Notes: generated by a model from the letters alone, not told the origin. Shown: positions 8,639 to 17,447, numbered from the stretch's first letter. The stretch is 62,021 nucleotides of DNA from B1SED10-75 sp964636865 (GCA_964636865.1 CAZWVJ010000011.1:1-62021), one strand, 5' to 3'. Made by a program: numbers and translations.

Positions 8639-9481
8639 ATGGCATTATCGGAAGAAAAAATGGCGGCCCTTAACGAAAAAGCCTGGAAAAATAGGCGCAT
8701 GGCAATTAAAACCATGGTATGGGCCGGCGGAGGGCATGCAGGAGGCGCCCTTAGCCAGGTAGAAATACTGGTTTTGCTTTATTACCACTACATGAATGTT
8801 GATCCGCAAAATCCGGATTGGGAAGACCGGGATCGCCTGGTGCTAAGCAAGGGACACGGAGGAGTGGGTTATGCTCCTATTTTAGCTGACAAAGGTTACT
8901 TTGATGAAGAACAGCTTAAAATATTCAACCACACCCATTCTCCTTTCGGAATGCACCTCGATCGTTTGAAAGTACCGGGTGTTGATGCGTCTACCGGTTC
9001 TCTGGGGCATGGCTTGCCAATTGCCGTGGGGTTGGCCCTGGGAGCCAGGCTGAAGAAAAAAGACTGGCGGACGTACTGTGTTTTGGGTGACGGCGAGTGC
9101 AATGAAGGAAGCATCTGGGAAGCTGCCATGGCCGCGAGTCATTATAAACTTTCCAACCTTACCGCTTTTGTAGATCGTAACCATATGTGCATTGACGGAG
9201 AAATAGAAAAAATCATGGCTCTGGAGCCTTTTATTGACAAGTGGAAAAGCTTCGGATGGAACGCTTTGGAAGTAGATGGTCACAATTTTAACCAGCTAGA
9301 TGACGCTATCCAAAATGCTTTTCAAACTACGGATAAACCCACCGTAATTATTGCCAACACCATCAAAGGCAAAGGGGTAGACTATATGGAAAAGGTAGCT
9401 CCCTGGCATTACGGGGGGCTCAATGATGAAAGTGAAGAACAAGCTTTAAATTCAATCGACCGGGCTTACGGAAAAGCTTAG
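8639..9481 (+). CDS. Transketolase-like enzyme, N-terminal (ThDP pyrophosphate) subunit
   Basis: 280 residues that correspond to the N-terminal third of transketolase. It contains GGHAGG at about 31-36, SKGHGG at 70-75, and the ThDP/Mg motif GDGECNEG at 150-157 with the distal asparagine in VDRNHM. It must pair with the next gene to make an active site. Split transketolases are common in anaerobes and archaea, and some, like SqwGH, act outside the pentose phosphate pathway. Preceded by AAAAAGGAGG. Since a full-length tkt lies at 843-2828, a specialised substrate is likely (inference). Confidence 0.88.
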   Translation: MALSEEKMAALNEKAWKNRRMAIKTMVWAGGGHAGGALSQVEILVLLYYHYMNVDPQNPDWEDRDRLVLSKGHGGVGYAPILADKGYFDEEQLKIFNHTHSPFGMHLDRLKVPGVDASTGSLGHGLPIAVGLALGARLKKKDWRTYCVLGDGECNEGSIWEAAMAASHYKLSNLTAFVDRNHMCIDGEIEKIMALEPFIDKWKSFGWNALEVDGHNFNQLDDAIQNAFQTTDKPTVIIANTIKGKGVDYMEKVAPWHYGGLNDESEEQALNSIDRAYGKA

Positions 9482-9507
9482 GCTAATATGGAAGGAGGTT
9501 TAATGCC

Positions 9508-10512
9508 ATGAGTTTAACTTATCATGTTTACGATACGGACGAAATGACGCCGGCAGAAATTTATGGGCAAGTCCTTACTAAAATGGGCGAAGAAAGAGAA
9601 GAAATTGTGGCCCTTACCGCTGATCTGGCTAAATCAACTAAAATCGGTAAATTTGGCGATAAATTCCCGGAGAGGTTTTTCAACGTGGGTATTGCCGAAC
9701 AAAACCTTTTTGGCATAGGTTCAGGGCTTGCCCTGGCAGGCTTTATACCATTTATTTCTACCTTTGCAGTTTTTGCTTCCTTAAGAGCTGCCGAGCAGGT
9801 GCGCACGGACATTTGTTACCAAAATGTTAACTGTAAAATTATCGCCACTCATTCCGGCACCTCTTTCGGTCAAGCAGGCACTACGCATCATTGCACCGAA
9901 GATTTAGCCGTGATGCGTTCTTTTGCCAATATGACCGTAATAGCACCGGCAGACGGTTATGAAACCGCCAATGCCGTAGTAGAATGTATTGATTATCCGG
10001 GCCCCGTGTATATCCGCATCGGCAGGGGGTTTGAACGTACCGTTTATGACAGCCCCGAATACGGATATGAAATCGGCAAAGCTATTACTATGCGTGATGG
10101 AGGCGATATTACCATTATTGCTTGCGGCCCTTGTGTTTTACATGCTGTTGAAGCTGCCCAAACCCTCAAAGATAACCAGGGAATTGAGGCCAGGGTTATT
10201 AACATGCACACTATCAAACCCCTGGATAAAGAAGCAGTATTAAAAGCCGTTAATGACACCAGGAGAATCGTCACCGTAGAAAATCACAATATACTCGGCG
10301 GATTGGGCAGTGCAGTAGCCGAGGTTATAACCGAAGGCGGAAAATCTTGTCGGTTAAAGCGACTGGGGCTACCGGATACATTCTCCAGTGTAGGCCACCC
10401 GGATGATCTGCTCAGCTACTATAAAACTGATGCCGACGGTATAGTAGAGGCCGTAAGTGAAATGCTCGGGCAGGAAGTAGAAGAAGACGAAGACTGGGAA
10501 GATGAGGTATAA
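9508..10512 (+). CDS. Transketolase-like enzyme, C-terminal (pyrimidine-binding) subunit
   Basis: 334 residues equal to the middle and C-terminal parts of transketolase. The catalytic glutamate that activates ThDP is E64 in NVGIAEQN; SFGQAGTTHHCTED and VIAPADG are also typical. It follows the N-terminal subunit by 26 bases with an AAGGAGG site; an ATG five bases earlier (9503) is out of frame. The C-terminus ends in a short acidic tail (about EEDEDWEDEV). DXS-like acetoin or 1-deoxyxylulose chemistry cannot be excluded, but size and motifs fit split transketolases best. Confidence 0.88.
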   Translation: MSLTYHVYDTDEMTPAEIYGQVLTKMGEEREEIVALTADLAKSTKIGKFGDKFPERFFNVGIAEQNLFGIGSGLALAGFIPFISTFAVFASLRAAEQVRTDICYQNVNCKIIATHSGTSFGQAGTTHHCTEDLAVMRSFANMTVIAPADGYETANAVVECIDYPGPVYIRIGRGFERTVYDSPEYGYEIGKAITMRDGGDITIIACGPCVLHAVEAAQTLKDNQGIEARVINMHTIKPLDKEAVLKAVNDTRRIVTVENHNILGGLGSAVAEVITEGGKSCRLKRLGLPDTFSSVGHPDDLLSYYKTDADGIVEAVSEMLGQEVEEDEDWEDEV

Positions 10513-10530
10513 AGGAGGTGCCCAGAGCCA

Positions 10531-11304
10531 ATGCAAAACGATAAAAAATTACCGGCCACTTTATTAATGAAAGCAGCTCTGCCCCAAACAAAGGCCCTGC
10601 TTGAAGAAAAACCGGCATTAGCCCGCAAGTACCGAAAATGGAATAGAGTAATTCAATTCCAGGTAAAAGATGATCCGGACTTAGCCTGCCACCTGGTATT
10701 TGAAAATGGAAACCTGGAATTCGTAGAAGGCAGGCATAGGTCTCCCCACGTGGACTTTATTTTTAAGGAGGCAGGAGACTTTGTAAATTTGATGGCAGGG
10801 AAACCCGCCCTGCCCAAAATAAAAGGAGCGGTGAGGCACCCCAGGACTCTCGTGGGTTTCTTGCCATTAATGCTCGGGCTTACCATCCTTTTACCCAGTA
10901 ATATCCCCAAGACCCCTAAAAAACGCGCTCTTAAAGTTAAGCTCATGCTCTATTTTGTTTCCCTGGCGCTATCCAAGCTTAATCAGGCAGGCGATGAAGA
11001 AATGGTTAATTTTACCAAAGGTATGCCCGATCGGATTTTCCAATGGAGTGTCGATGGCGGCGGGCCTGCTGTTTACCTCCGTGTTAAGCAGGGAAAAACC
11101 AAAGCCGGCAAAGGTCACTACACTAAAAAACGTCCCTTTGTCCATATGAGATTTGCTTCCACAGAAAGCGCATTCCAAATTCTCACCGGCCAGGTGGATA
11201 ACGTTACGGCAATTAAAGAGGGAATGCTGGTGGTAGAAGGCTCCCCCGAACACGGCAAAGACATCACCGCCATAATGAGAAGAATCGAATCTATGATTGC
11301 CTAA
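10531..11304 (+). CDS. Tandem SCP2-like protein, second paralogue
   Basis: 257 residues with the same two-part SCP2-like plan as the protein at 6500-7282: N half about 30-115 (VIQFQVKDD, CHLVFENGNLEF, PHVDFIFKEAG) and C half about 165-257 (FQWSVDGGGPAVYLRVKQGK, later GMLVVEG). A mid-protein hydrophobic stretch near residues 108-125 (GFLPLMLGLTILL) could be a membrane-touching or ligand-tunnel helix. Its AAAGGAGGTG site overlaps the end of the transketolase subunit gene, so the two are tightly coupled. It closes the operon and is followed at once by a perfect hairpin. Confidence 0.7.
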   Translation: MQNDKKLPATLLMKAALPQTKALLEEKPALARKYRKWNRVIQFQVKDDPDLACHLVFENGNLEFVEGRHRSPHVDFIFKEAGDFVNLMAGKPALPKIKGAVRHPRTLVGFLPLMLGLTILLPSNIPKTPKKRALKVKLMLYFVSLALSKLNQAGDEEMVNFTKGMPDRIFQWSVDGGGPAVYLRVKQGKTKAGKGHYTKKRPFVHMRFASTESAFQILTGQVDNVTAIKEGMLVVEGSPEHGKDITAIMRRIESMIA

Positions 11305-11309
11305 CACCG

Positions 11310-11384
11310 GGCAAGGGGACGGTTCCTTTGCCTTACGTAGCGAAGCAAAGGGCGAATGCAAGGCAAAGGAACCGTCCCCTTGCC
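11310..11384. terminator. Perfect 25-bp inverted repeat of the GGGGACGGTT family, between convergent genes
   Basis: Arms 11310-11334 and 11360-11384 are exact reverse complements over 25 bases, with a 25-base loop that holds GCGAAGC. The plus strand continues into a T-rich run, so it can end transcription of the five-gene operon; the minus-strand gene ends four bases away. The arms contain the same GGGGACGGTTCC core as the 84-bp repeats at 2897 and 61810, so it is probably a mobile or REP-like sequence serving as terminator. Confidence 0.8.
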
Positions 11385-11388
11385 TTTT

Positions 11389-11913
11389 CTATTTTTTCTT
11401 TTTCTTTACCGGAGGCTTAGGCCCTGCTAATTTTTCCCCCAGGTAATAACTGCGCTGTTTCCAAAAATAAGACGTTATAACAATACCCAATATGAGGGTA
11501 ATAATATTAAAGAAGATCTCCAACCCCACTGCCAGTTGATAGCGAACATAAATCCCATATACAGTGTTAAAAAAGATATTCACCAGGACCCACATCAAAA
11601 GCGATCCGCCGGTTAAAAGGCCATAAATCAAAGTTTCTTCCTTATTGAGGAGCATATATATACCGGTCAAGAGCATTAAAATAATTACCCAAATACCGGC
11701 TATTAAAAATGCAGCCCTAAAAGCTTCAAACATATCTACTCCCTCTACTACAAATAAGTCGGTGGCATAAAACAAAATCCAGTAAATAACAGAGAAAATA
11801 GCTGCCGCTATAAGTAAGTATGGAAGATATTTTTGCACCTGTTCAGCTCTTACGCTAAAACCGGATTGTTGCTCCTTTTTCTTATCTTTAGCTTTATCGT
11901 TCTTTCTTGCCAT
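11389..11913 (-). CDS. Hypothetical membrane protein with four helices and lysine-rich ends
   Basis: 174 residues. A charged lysine-rich N-terminus (about 1-28) precedes four hydrophobic helices (roughly 32-50, 65-85, 95-115, 130-150), and the tail ends in a KKKKK run. I do not recognise the family. The start at 11913 is preceded by AAGGGGTG; an in-frame ATG at 11937 overlaps the upstream gene. It directly follows the isocitrate dehydrogenase-like gene with 16 bases between them, so they are probably co-transcribed, but no function follows from that. Confidence 0.65.
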   Translation of the reverse strand: MARKNDKAKDKKKEQQSGFSVRAEQVQKYLPYLLIAAAIFSVIYWILFYATDLFVVEGVDMFEAFRAAFLIAGIWVIILMLLTGIYMLLNKEETLIYGLLTGGSLLMWVLVNIFFNTVYGIYVRYQLAVGLEIFFNIITLILGIVITSYFWKQRSYYLGEKLAGPKPPVKKKKK

Positions 11914-11929
11914 GCTAACACCCCTTCTC

Positions 11930-12931
11930 TTAGGCATTCATTTTATATGCTATGGCCTCTGCCATCTCTGAAGCAGCGGCGTTCCCTCCTAAATCATAAG
12001 TTACATGCTTGCCCTCGGCTATAACTTCCGCCAGGGAACGTTCAATGCGTTGGGCAGATTCATTTTCCCCCAGGTATTCCAACATAAGAACCGCCGAAAG
12101 AATCATGGCCGTGGGATTAACTTTATCCATGCCCGCATATTTCGGAGCGCTGCCGTGCACCGGTTCAAATACAGCCATGTCATCTCCTATATTTGCGCCC
12201 GGAGCCAGTCCCAGCCCTCCCACCAAACCTGCACATAAGTCTGACACAATATCCCCATAAAGATTAGGCATAACCATTACATCATACAATTCCGGTTTTT
12301 GGACCAACTGCATACACATATTATCTACAATTCGATCTTCAAATTCTATTTCCGGGTATTCTTCGGCAATATATCTTGCCACATTTAAAAAAAGTCCGTC
12401 ACTCAATTTTAAGATATTGGCTTTATGCACAGCAGTAACTTTTTTTCTGTTGTTTTTAACTGCATAATCAAAAGCAAACCTGACTATTTTTTCCGAAGCC
12501 TTCCGGGTAATAATTTTTATACTTTCTGCCGCATCTTCACCTACCATATGTTCCACCCCGGAATAAAGGTCTTCTGTATTTTCCCTTACTACAACCAGGT
12601 CTATTTCTTTAAAAAGCGATTTTACCCCCGGGTAACTTTTTGCCGGCCTTAGATTGGTATAAAGCCCCAAATTCTGGCGCAAAGCTACGTTAATACTCCG
12701 AAAGCCCGTCCCAACAGGAGTAGCTACCGGCCCCTTCAAAGCCACCCCATTCTTTTGTATAGACTCCAGAACTTCATCCGGCAAGGGTGTACCATACTTT
12801 TGTAACGCTGCCTCACCCGCTTCTACTTCATGCCATCTAATTTCAGCGCCACTGTTTTCTAAAACCTTTAATGTCGCTGCCGCAATATCAGGTCCGGATC
12901 CATCTCCTCGAATTAGTGTAATGTGATGCAT
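11930..12931 (-). CDS. icd: Isocitrate dehydrogenase, NAD-type (isocitrate/isopropylmalate dehydrogenase family)
   Basis: Oxidative decarboxylase of the IDH/IPMDH family, 333 residues. Substrate-site segments GTGFRSINVALRQNLGLYTN and VVRENTEDLYSG favour isocitrate over isopropylmalate, the YGDIVSD segment carries metal-binding aspartates, and EPVHGSAPKYAG with NPTA closes the cofactor site. The length matches the short NAD-dependent IDH group. It would make 2-oxoglutarate, here probably for biosynthesis. GGGAGG ribosome site. Homoisocitrate or tartrate dehydrogenase are less likely alternatives. No other TCA genes lie in the window. Confidence 0.85.
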   Translation of the reverse strand: MHHITLIRGDGSGPDIAAATLKVLENSGAEIRWHEVEAGEAALQKYGTPLPDEVLESIQKNGVALKGPVATPVGTGFRSINVALRQNLGLYTNLRPAKSYPGVKSLFKEIDLVVVRENTEDLYSGVEHMVGEDAAESIKIITRKASEKIVRFAFDYAVKNNRKKVTAVHKANILKLSDGLFLNVARYIAEEYPEIEFEDRIVDNMCMQLVQKPELYDVMVMPNLYGDIVSDLCAGLVGGLGLAPGANIGDDMAVFEPVHGSAPKYAGMDKVNPTAMILSAVLMLEYLGENESAQRIERSLAEVIAEGKHVTYDLGGNAAASEMAEAIAYKMNA

Positions 12932-12948
12932 TAAAAAACCTCCCGTAT

Positions 12949-13581
12949 TTATTTCCTGTTTTTACCCGATTTTCTTTCGTTAACTAAGGGCAAAATACTC
13001 CATAACTCTTCAATCTGGCGGGTAGTTTCTTCCAGGTGGCTTTCGTTATAAATTATATAATCAGCATACTTTTTCTTTTCTTCCATAGGCATTTGAGAAC
13101 CAATTCGCGACTCGATTTCTTCTTCACTTAAGCCATCTCTGAATTTAAGCCTTTCTTTTTGAATTTCAGGAGAAGCATAAACCAGCACTACCATATCTAC
13201 CATTTTATTCATACCCGCTTCTATTAGAAGAGGCACATCATAAACCACCACTTTCGGCGGATTTTTTTTATTTCTTAATTTATCTGTCTCTGCGAGTAAT
13301 TTTTCCACAATGCGGGGATGCACAATCAAATTTAATTTATGGCGAGCTTCCGGATCATTAAATACGATATTGCCGAGTTTTTTTCTGTCAATGGCCCCGT
13401 CCGGTAATTTAATATCTTCGCCAAAGTAAGCAATTATCTCTTCCCAGGCCGGCTCGCCGACATTTACTACTTCGCGGGCCAAAATGTCCGTATCAAAAAT
13501 AATTGCCCCTTTGTTTTTTAGTATCTCCACTACAGTTGATTTGCCGGAAGCTATCCCCCCGGTGAGTCCCAAAATAAGCAT
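12949..13581 (-). CDS. coaE: Dephospho-CoA kinase
   Basis: Last step of coenzyme A synthesis: phosphorylates the 3'-OH of dephospho-CoA. The P-loop GLTGGIASGKST is at residues 5-16, followed by the DTD and DVPLLIEAG segments typical of CoaE. 210 residues, normal length, with a lysine/arginine-rich tail. AAGGAGG is seven bases upstream. It lies downstream of mutM and polA, a common Firmicute order (polA-mutM-coaE). CoaBC, which acts earlier in the same pathway, is at 31874-33064. Confidence 0.95.
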   Translation of the reverse strand: MLILGLTGGIASGKSTVVEILKNKGAIIFDTDILAREVVNVGEPAWEEIIAYFGEDIKLPDGAIDRKKLGNIVFNDPEARHKLNLIVHPRIVEKLLAETDKLRNKKNPPKVVVYDVPLLIEAGMNKMVDMVVLVYASPEIQKERLKFRDGLSEEEIESRIGSQMPMEEKKKYADYIIYNESHLEETTRQIEELWSILPLVNERKSGKNRK

Positions 13582-13754
13582 TAACCAACCTCCTTAAAAG
13601 TGCACAGGGCTTAATTTTAAACGAAAAATTCGTCTAGAGCAATAAAAAAATCTATTTTACTTTTTCTCCTTCACATTTACTTGTAACTATTCAGAGGTGA
13701 CAGGAAGGAAAAACGCCGCCGATGCGGGTGTGGCAGGTGAATTATGTCTAAAGG

Positions 13755-13864
13755 CTGTGGGACTGCGGGAACATGTCCCTTGTCACATCGCTTACCTTTA
13801 TGAACGGTTACCTGTTAAAAAAACCTAGCCCTGGGACAAGGGACCTGTCCCCTTGTCCCACAAG
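13755..13864. repeat. REP-like inverted repeat between coaE and mutM
   Basis: An imperfect inverted repeat with arms of about 30 bases (13755-13787 and 13828-13864). The right arm itself contains a perfect 11-bp hairpin (TGGGACAAGGG at 13832-13842, partner at 13850-13860). The words GGGACAAGGG and CCTGTCCCC link it to the GGGGAC-type palindromes in this window, though it is a different subtype. It ends one base before the mutM stop and may act as a terminator for mutM-polA. Confidence 0.65.
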
Positions 13865-14701
13865 TTAATCTTCAACATCCTGCTGGCAGCCGGGACAAAA
13901 AAATGTTCCCCTTCCTCCCAAAGAGATTCGTTTAATAACTTGATGGCAATTTTTGCATGCCCCCCCCTGCTTTCTATAAACCTGCAGCATTTCCTGGTAT
14001 CCCCCAATATTACCGTTCGCATGCCGGTAATCGCGGATAGTTGTTCCTCCATGCTCAATGCCTTCTTCTAACGTCCTTCTTATAATTTGAAAGAGTTCCT
14101 CCTTTTTTGATTCCCCCAAATATCTTGCCCGGCAGGAAGGATGTAGTCGCGCCCGATAAAGGCTTTCATCAACGTAAATATTTCCCAACCCGGACATAAA
14201 CTTTTGATCTAATAGTAAGGGCTTAAGGCGAGAATTACCCCGGGAAGCAAGTCTTTCTTTAAATAACGGCAGGCTGGCTTCATTCCACCAATCCGGACCC
14301 AATTGCTCAATACCACTGCACCTATCTTCTCCCGGCTGTAAAAGCCACATTTTCCCAAACTTACGCTGATCTATGAAATAGATGGATCGGCCTGATTCTA
14401 AATACAAAACAATGCGGACATGCCTTGAGGGCGTTGAATGGCCGGAATTTTCGTATTTTAGGGTTCCGGTCATGCGGAAATGAACTATCAACCTGAAATT
14501 ACCTGACAAGTTAAGTGTTAAATATTTACCTTTACGGGTTAACTGCTTAATTTTTTTTCCTTTGATTAAGCGCATAAATTCATCTGTTTCGGGGTAACCC
14601 ACCGCCCCGGAAAAATAAATTTTTGCCTCTTTTATTATTTCTCCTCTGAGAAGCTTTTCCAATTCTTGTTTTACCACTTCTACTTCCGGTAATTCAGGCA
14701 T
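13865..14701 (-). CDS. mutM: Formamidopyrimidine-DNA glycosylase
   Basis: Base-excision repair enzyme that removes 8-oxoguanine and formamidopyrimidines and cuts the strand. The N-terminal PELPEVE gives the catalytic proline and glutamate after Met removal; RKGKYL supplies the conserved lysine; the C-terminal zinc finger is CKNC...CPGC (about residues 248-271). The H2TH region includes LGNIYVDE. 278 residues, normal. It follows polA by six bases, so the two are one operon. The ribosome site is weak (GGGG overlapping the polA stop), consistent with coupling. Confidence 0.96.
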   Translation of the reverse strand: MPELPEVEVVKQELEKLLRGEIIKEAKIYFSGAVGYPETDEFMRLIKGKKIKQLTRKGKYLTLNLSGNFRLIVHFRMTGTLKYENSGHSTPSRHVRIVLYLESGRSIYFIDQRKFGKMWLLQPGEDRCSGIEQLGPDWWNEASLPLFKERLASRGNSRLKPLLLDQKFMSGLGNIYVDESLYRARLHPSCRARYLGESKKEELFQIIRRTLEEGIEHGGTTIRDYRHANGNIGGYQEMLQVYRKQGGACKNCHQVIKRISLGGRGTFFCPGCQQDVED

Positions 14702-14707
14702 AATTAT

Positions 14708-17371
14708 TTACCCCAATTCATACCAACTGCTGCCATAAGAAATATCTACTTTTACCGGCACAATGAGTTCGGCGGCATTTTCCATCTCTTCTTTGAGAAT
14801 GGCGGCAACCGTCAATCTTTCTTCTCCGGGTAATTCCACTATGAGCTCATCATGAACCTGCAAAAGTAACCTGGCAGCAAAATTCTGTTCTTTTAGCTGT
14901 TTATGAACACGCAGCATAGCCCGCTTTATAATGTCGGCAGCCGACCCTTGAATAGGCGTATTACGCGCAGTACGCTCGGCAAAGCTTCGCCGACTAAAAT
15001 TTTTGTCATTAATTTCCGGCAGATAACGCCGACGGTTAAAGAGTGTGGCTACATACCCTTGCTCCCGGGCTTTCTCTACTATTTTATCCATATAATCTTT
15101 TACACCCTCATAGCGTTCAAAGTAACTATCAATATATTTTTGAGCTTCTTTGCGAGAAATTTTGAGATCCTGCGCCAGCCCATAATCGCTAATACCATAA
15201 ATAATACCGAAATTCACGGCCTTGGCCCTTTTCCGCATGGCAGAGCTTACTTCTTCCCCTTTAACATTAAAAATTTCGGCAGCAGTGCGCTGGTGGATAT
15301 CCTCATCACTGCGAAAAGCCTCCAGTAGTGTAGGATCTTCGGAAAGATGGGCCAGTATCCGCAGCTCAATTTGGGAATAATCTGCGCCCACAAAAACATC
15401 ACCCTGCCGGGAAGGGACAAAAGCCTGGCGAATGCGCCTTCCTTCATCTAATCTTACGGGGATATTCTGTAAATTCGGTTCTTTACTGCTTAAACGCCCG
15501 GTAGTGGTAATAGTCTGGTTAAACGTAGTGTATATTTTTCCGGTTTCTCCGTCTATATAGGGCAGTAATCCTGAAAGATAGGTGTTCTCAAGCTTTTCTA
15601 ACTGGCGGTATTGCAAAATTTTTTCGGCAATCTCATAATCCCGAGCCAGTTCCATTAAAACATTTACATCCGTGGAGTATCCGGTTTTGGTTTTTTTCTT
15701 TACCGGCATCTCCAATTTCTCAAATAGTATTGTGGCAAGCTGACGCGGAGAGTTGAGGTTAAATTCTTCTCCCGCCAGGTTAAATATTTCCTTGCGTAAT
15801 TTTTCTATGGTTACATTTATTTCTGCCGAAAGGTTATTAAGAATTTCTTTTTCCACGCAAATGCCTTCCCTTTCCATATGGGAAAGCACCAGGGAAAGGG
15901 GTAATTCCAGGCTAAAATACAGTTCACTTAACCCATTTGCCGTTAATTTAGCTTCCATTTCCTTCTGTAAATCAAAATAATAAAATACCTCTGCCGCAAG
16001 TGCCCGGCAAATATCTTCACCACTTTGAGCTTCTTTCTTTTGCATACCCGTAAATAGGTCCAAATCCAGGTACTCTTGCAAAATGCTCCGGCTGTCCAAA
16101 CTTCCCCTCCCCGGATCCAAAAGATAAGCCGCCAGCATAGAATCAAAAACAGGAGAGGGCACCGGTAAATCAAGATAAGCAAGCAAATTAATCAATTGCT
16201 TAATATTGTGTCCCCATACCTTTATTTTATTTTCAACCGTCCATAGTTCCTTAAAAACAAGTTTCCATTCATCGGAATCAAATAAAGCGGGAGAAAAATA
16301 ATAGGCGGTAGAATCTCTATATGCAAAAGCAACGGCTACCGGCGCACATTTCCATGTGGGATAACCTTTACCCGGTTCCAGGGCTATAGCCAGTTCCTCG
16401 TTATCGGGGACGGATTTCTTTATTTCTATAATTTGGGATGTGTTTTTTATTTCTTCCATTTCCGGGGTTTGGTCTTTTGCTGCCGCACCTGATTTAACTG
16501 CCAGTTCTGGGGGAAGTTTCTCCAATAATTGTTTAAAATCCAAATCCATAAAAATATCCCTGAGGCGATGATAATCAGGAGAAGAATACTTGCACTGCTC
16601 CCAGGTAAAATCGAATTCATCAATATCACAATTAATCAACGCCAGCTGCCGGCTCAACTCTGCCTGCTCTTTGTTTTCTTCCAATTTCTCTCTCAATTTT
16701 CCCTGCAAATCTTCTGTAAACGATAGTAAATGATCCAGGTTCCGGTATTGCTGTAGAAGTTTAAGTGCCGTTTTTTCCCCAATTCCCGGAACCCCGGGGA
16801 TGTTATCCGAAGGATCTCCCTCTAAGGCCTTAAGATCAACAATTTGTTCCGGAGTCAAGTTATACCTTTCTTTTACTTTGGCAAGGTCATATTCTTGCAT
16901 ATCTGAAATACCTTTACGCACCAGAATAACTTTGGTAGTTTCGGAAATGAGCTGTAAAAGGTCTTTATCTCCACTAAATAGAAGGGCTTCTATCCCTTCT
17001 TTTTCTGCTCTTTTAGCCAGGGTGCCAATAATATCATCCGCTTCATATCCATCTAGCTCAAAAACCGGTATATTGAAGGCATCTACGAGTTCTTTAATAT
17101 GCAAGATCTGTTCATTTAACTCGGAAGGAGTTTCCTCCCTTTGAGCTTTGTACTCTTCATAAATAAGGTGGCGGAATGTAGGAGCAGCACTGTCAAAAAC
17201 TACAGCCGCAAAATCCGGGTTAACCTTTTCGAGTATACCCATCAGCATATTGGTAAACCCATAAATAGCGTTAGTGTGCTCTCCCCGTTTATTATGTAAA
17301 AAAGGAAGAGCGTAAAAAGCCCGATATGCAATGCTGTTGCCGTCAATAATTAAAAATTTTGGGGCATCCAT
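14708..17371 (-). CDS. polA: DNA polymerase I
   Basis: Repair and Okazaki-fragment polymerase. The N-terminal 5'-nuclease domain (about 1-290), a central exonuclease-like domain and the C-terminal polymerase domain are all present: GADYSQIELRILAHLS (motif A), the O-helix region KAVNFGIIYGISDYG, and QVHDELIVE (motif C). In the central domain the first exonuclease motif reads LAIALEP, without the D-x-E metal ligands, so proofreading is probably absent, as in B. subtilis and Taq. I start it at ATG 17371 (AGGAGAGTG upstream), giving 887 residues; the extended in-frame ATG at 17431 has no ribosome site. Confidence 0.96.
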   Translation of the reverse strand: MDAPKFLIIDGNSIAYRAFYALPFLHNKRGEHTNAIYGFTNMLMGILEKVNPDFAAVVFDSAAPTFRHLIYEEYKAQREETPSELNEQILHIKELVDAFNIPVFELDGYEADDIIGTLAKRAEKEGIEALLFSGDKDLLQLISETTKVILVRKGISDMQEYDLAKVKERYNLTPEQIVDLKALEGDPSDNIPGVPGIGEKTALKLLQQYRNLDHLLSFTEDLQGKLREKLEENKEQAELSRQLALINCDIDEFDFTWEQCKYSSPDYHRLRDIFMDLDFKQLLEKLPPELAVKSGAAAKDQTPEMEEIKNTSQIIEIKKSVPDNEELAIALEPGKGYPTWKCAPVAVAFAYRDSTAYYFSPALFDSDEWKLVFKELWTVENKIKVWGHNIKQLINLLAYLDLPVPSPVFDSMLAAYLLDPGRGSLDSRSILQEYLDLDLFTGMQKKEAQSGEDICRALAAEVFYYFDLQKEMEAKLTANGLSELYFSLELPLSLVLSHMEREGICVEKEILNNLSAEINVTIEKLRKEIFNLAGEEFNLNSPRQLATILFEKLEMPVKKKTKTGYSTDVNVLMELARDYEIAEKILQYRQLEKLENTYLSGLLPYIDGETGKIYTTFNQTITTTGRLSSKEPNLQNIPVRLDEGRRIRQAFVPSRQGDVFVGADYSQIELRILAHLSEDPTLLEAFRSDEDIHQRTAAEIFNVKGEEVSSAMRKRAKAVNFGIIYGISDYGLAQDLKISRKEAQKYIDSYFERYEGVKDYMDKIVEKAREQGYVATLFNRRRYLPEINDKNFSRRSFAERTARNTPIQGSAADIIKRAMLRVHKQLKEQNFAARLLLQVHDELIVELPGEERLTVAAILKEEMENAAELIVPVKVDISYGSSWYELG

Positions 17372-17447
17372 GCCAGTTTTCACTCTCCTATCAAATAAGC
17401 CAAAACCATAATACCATAAATTCACAAGCACGACACATAAAAATAAG

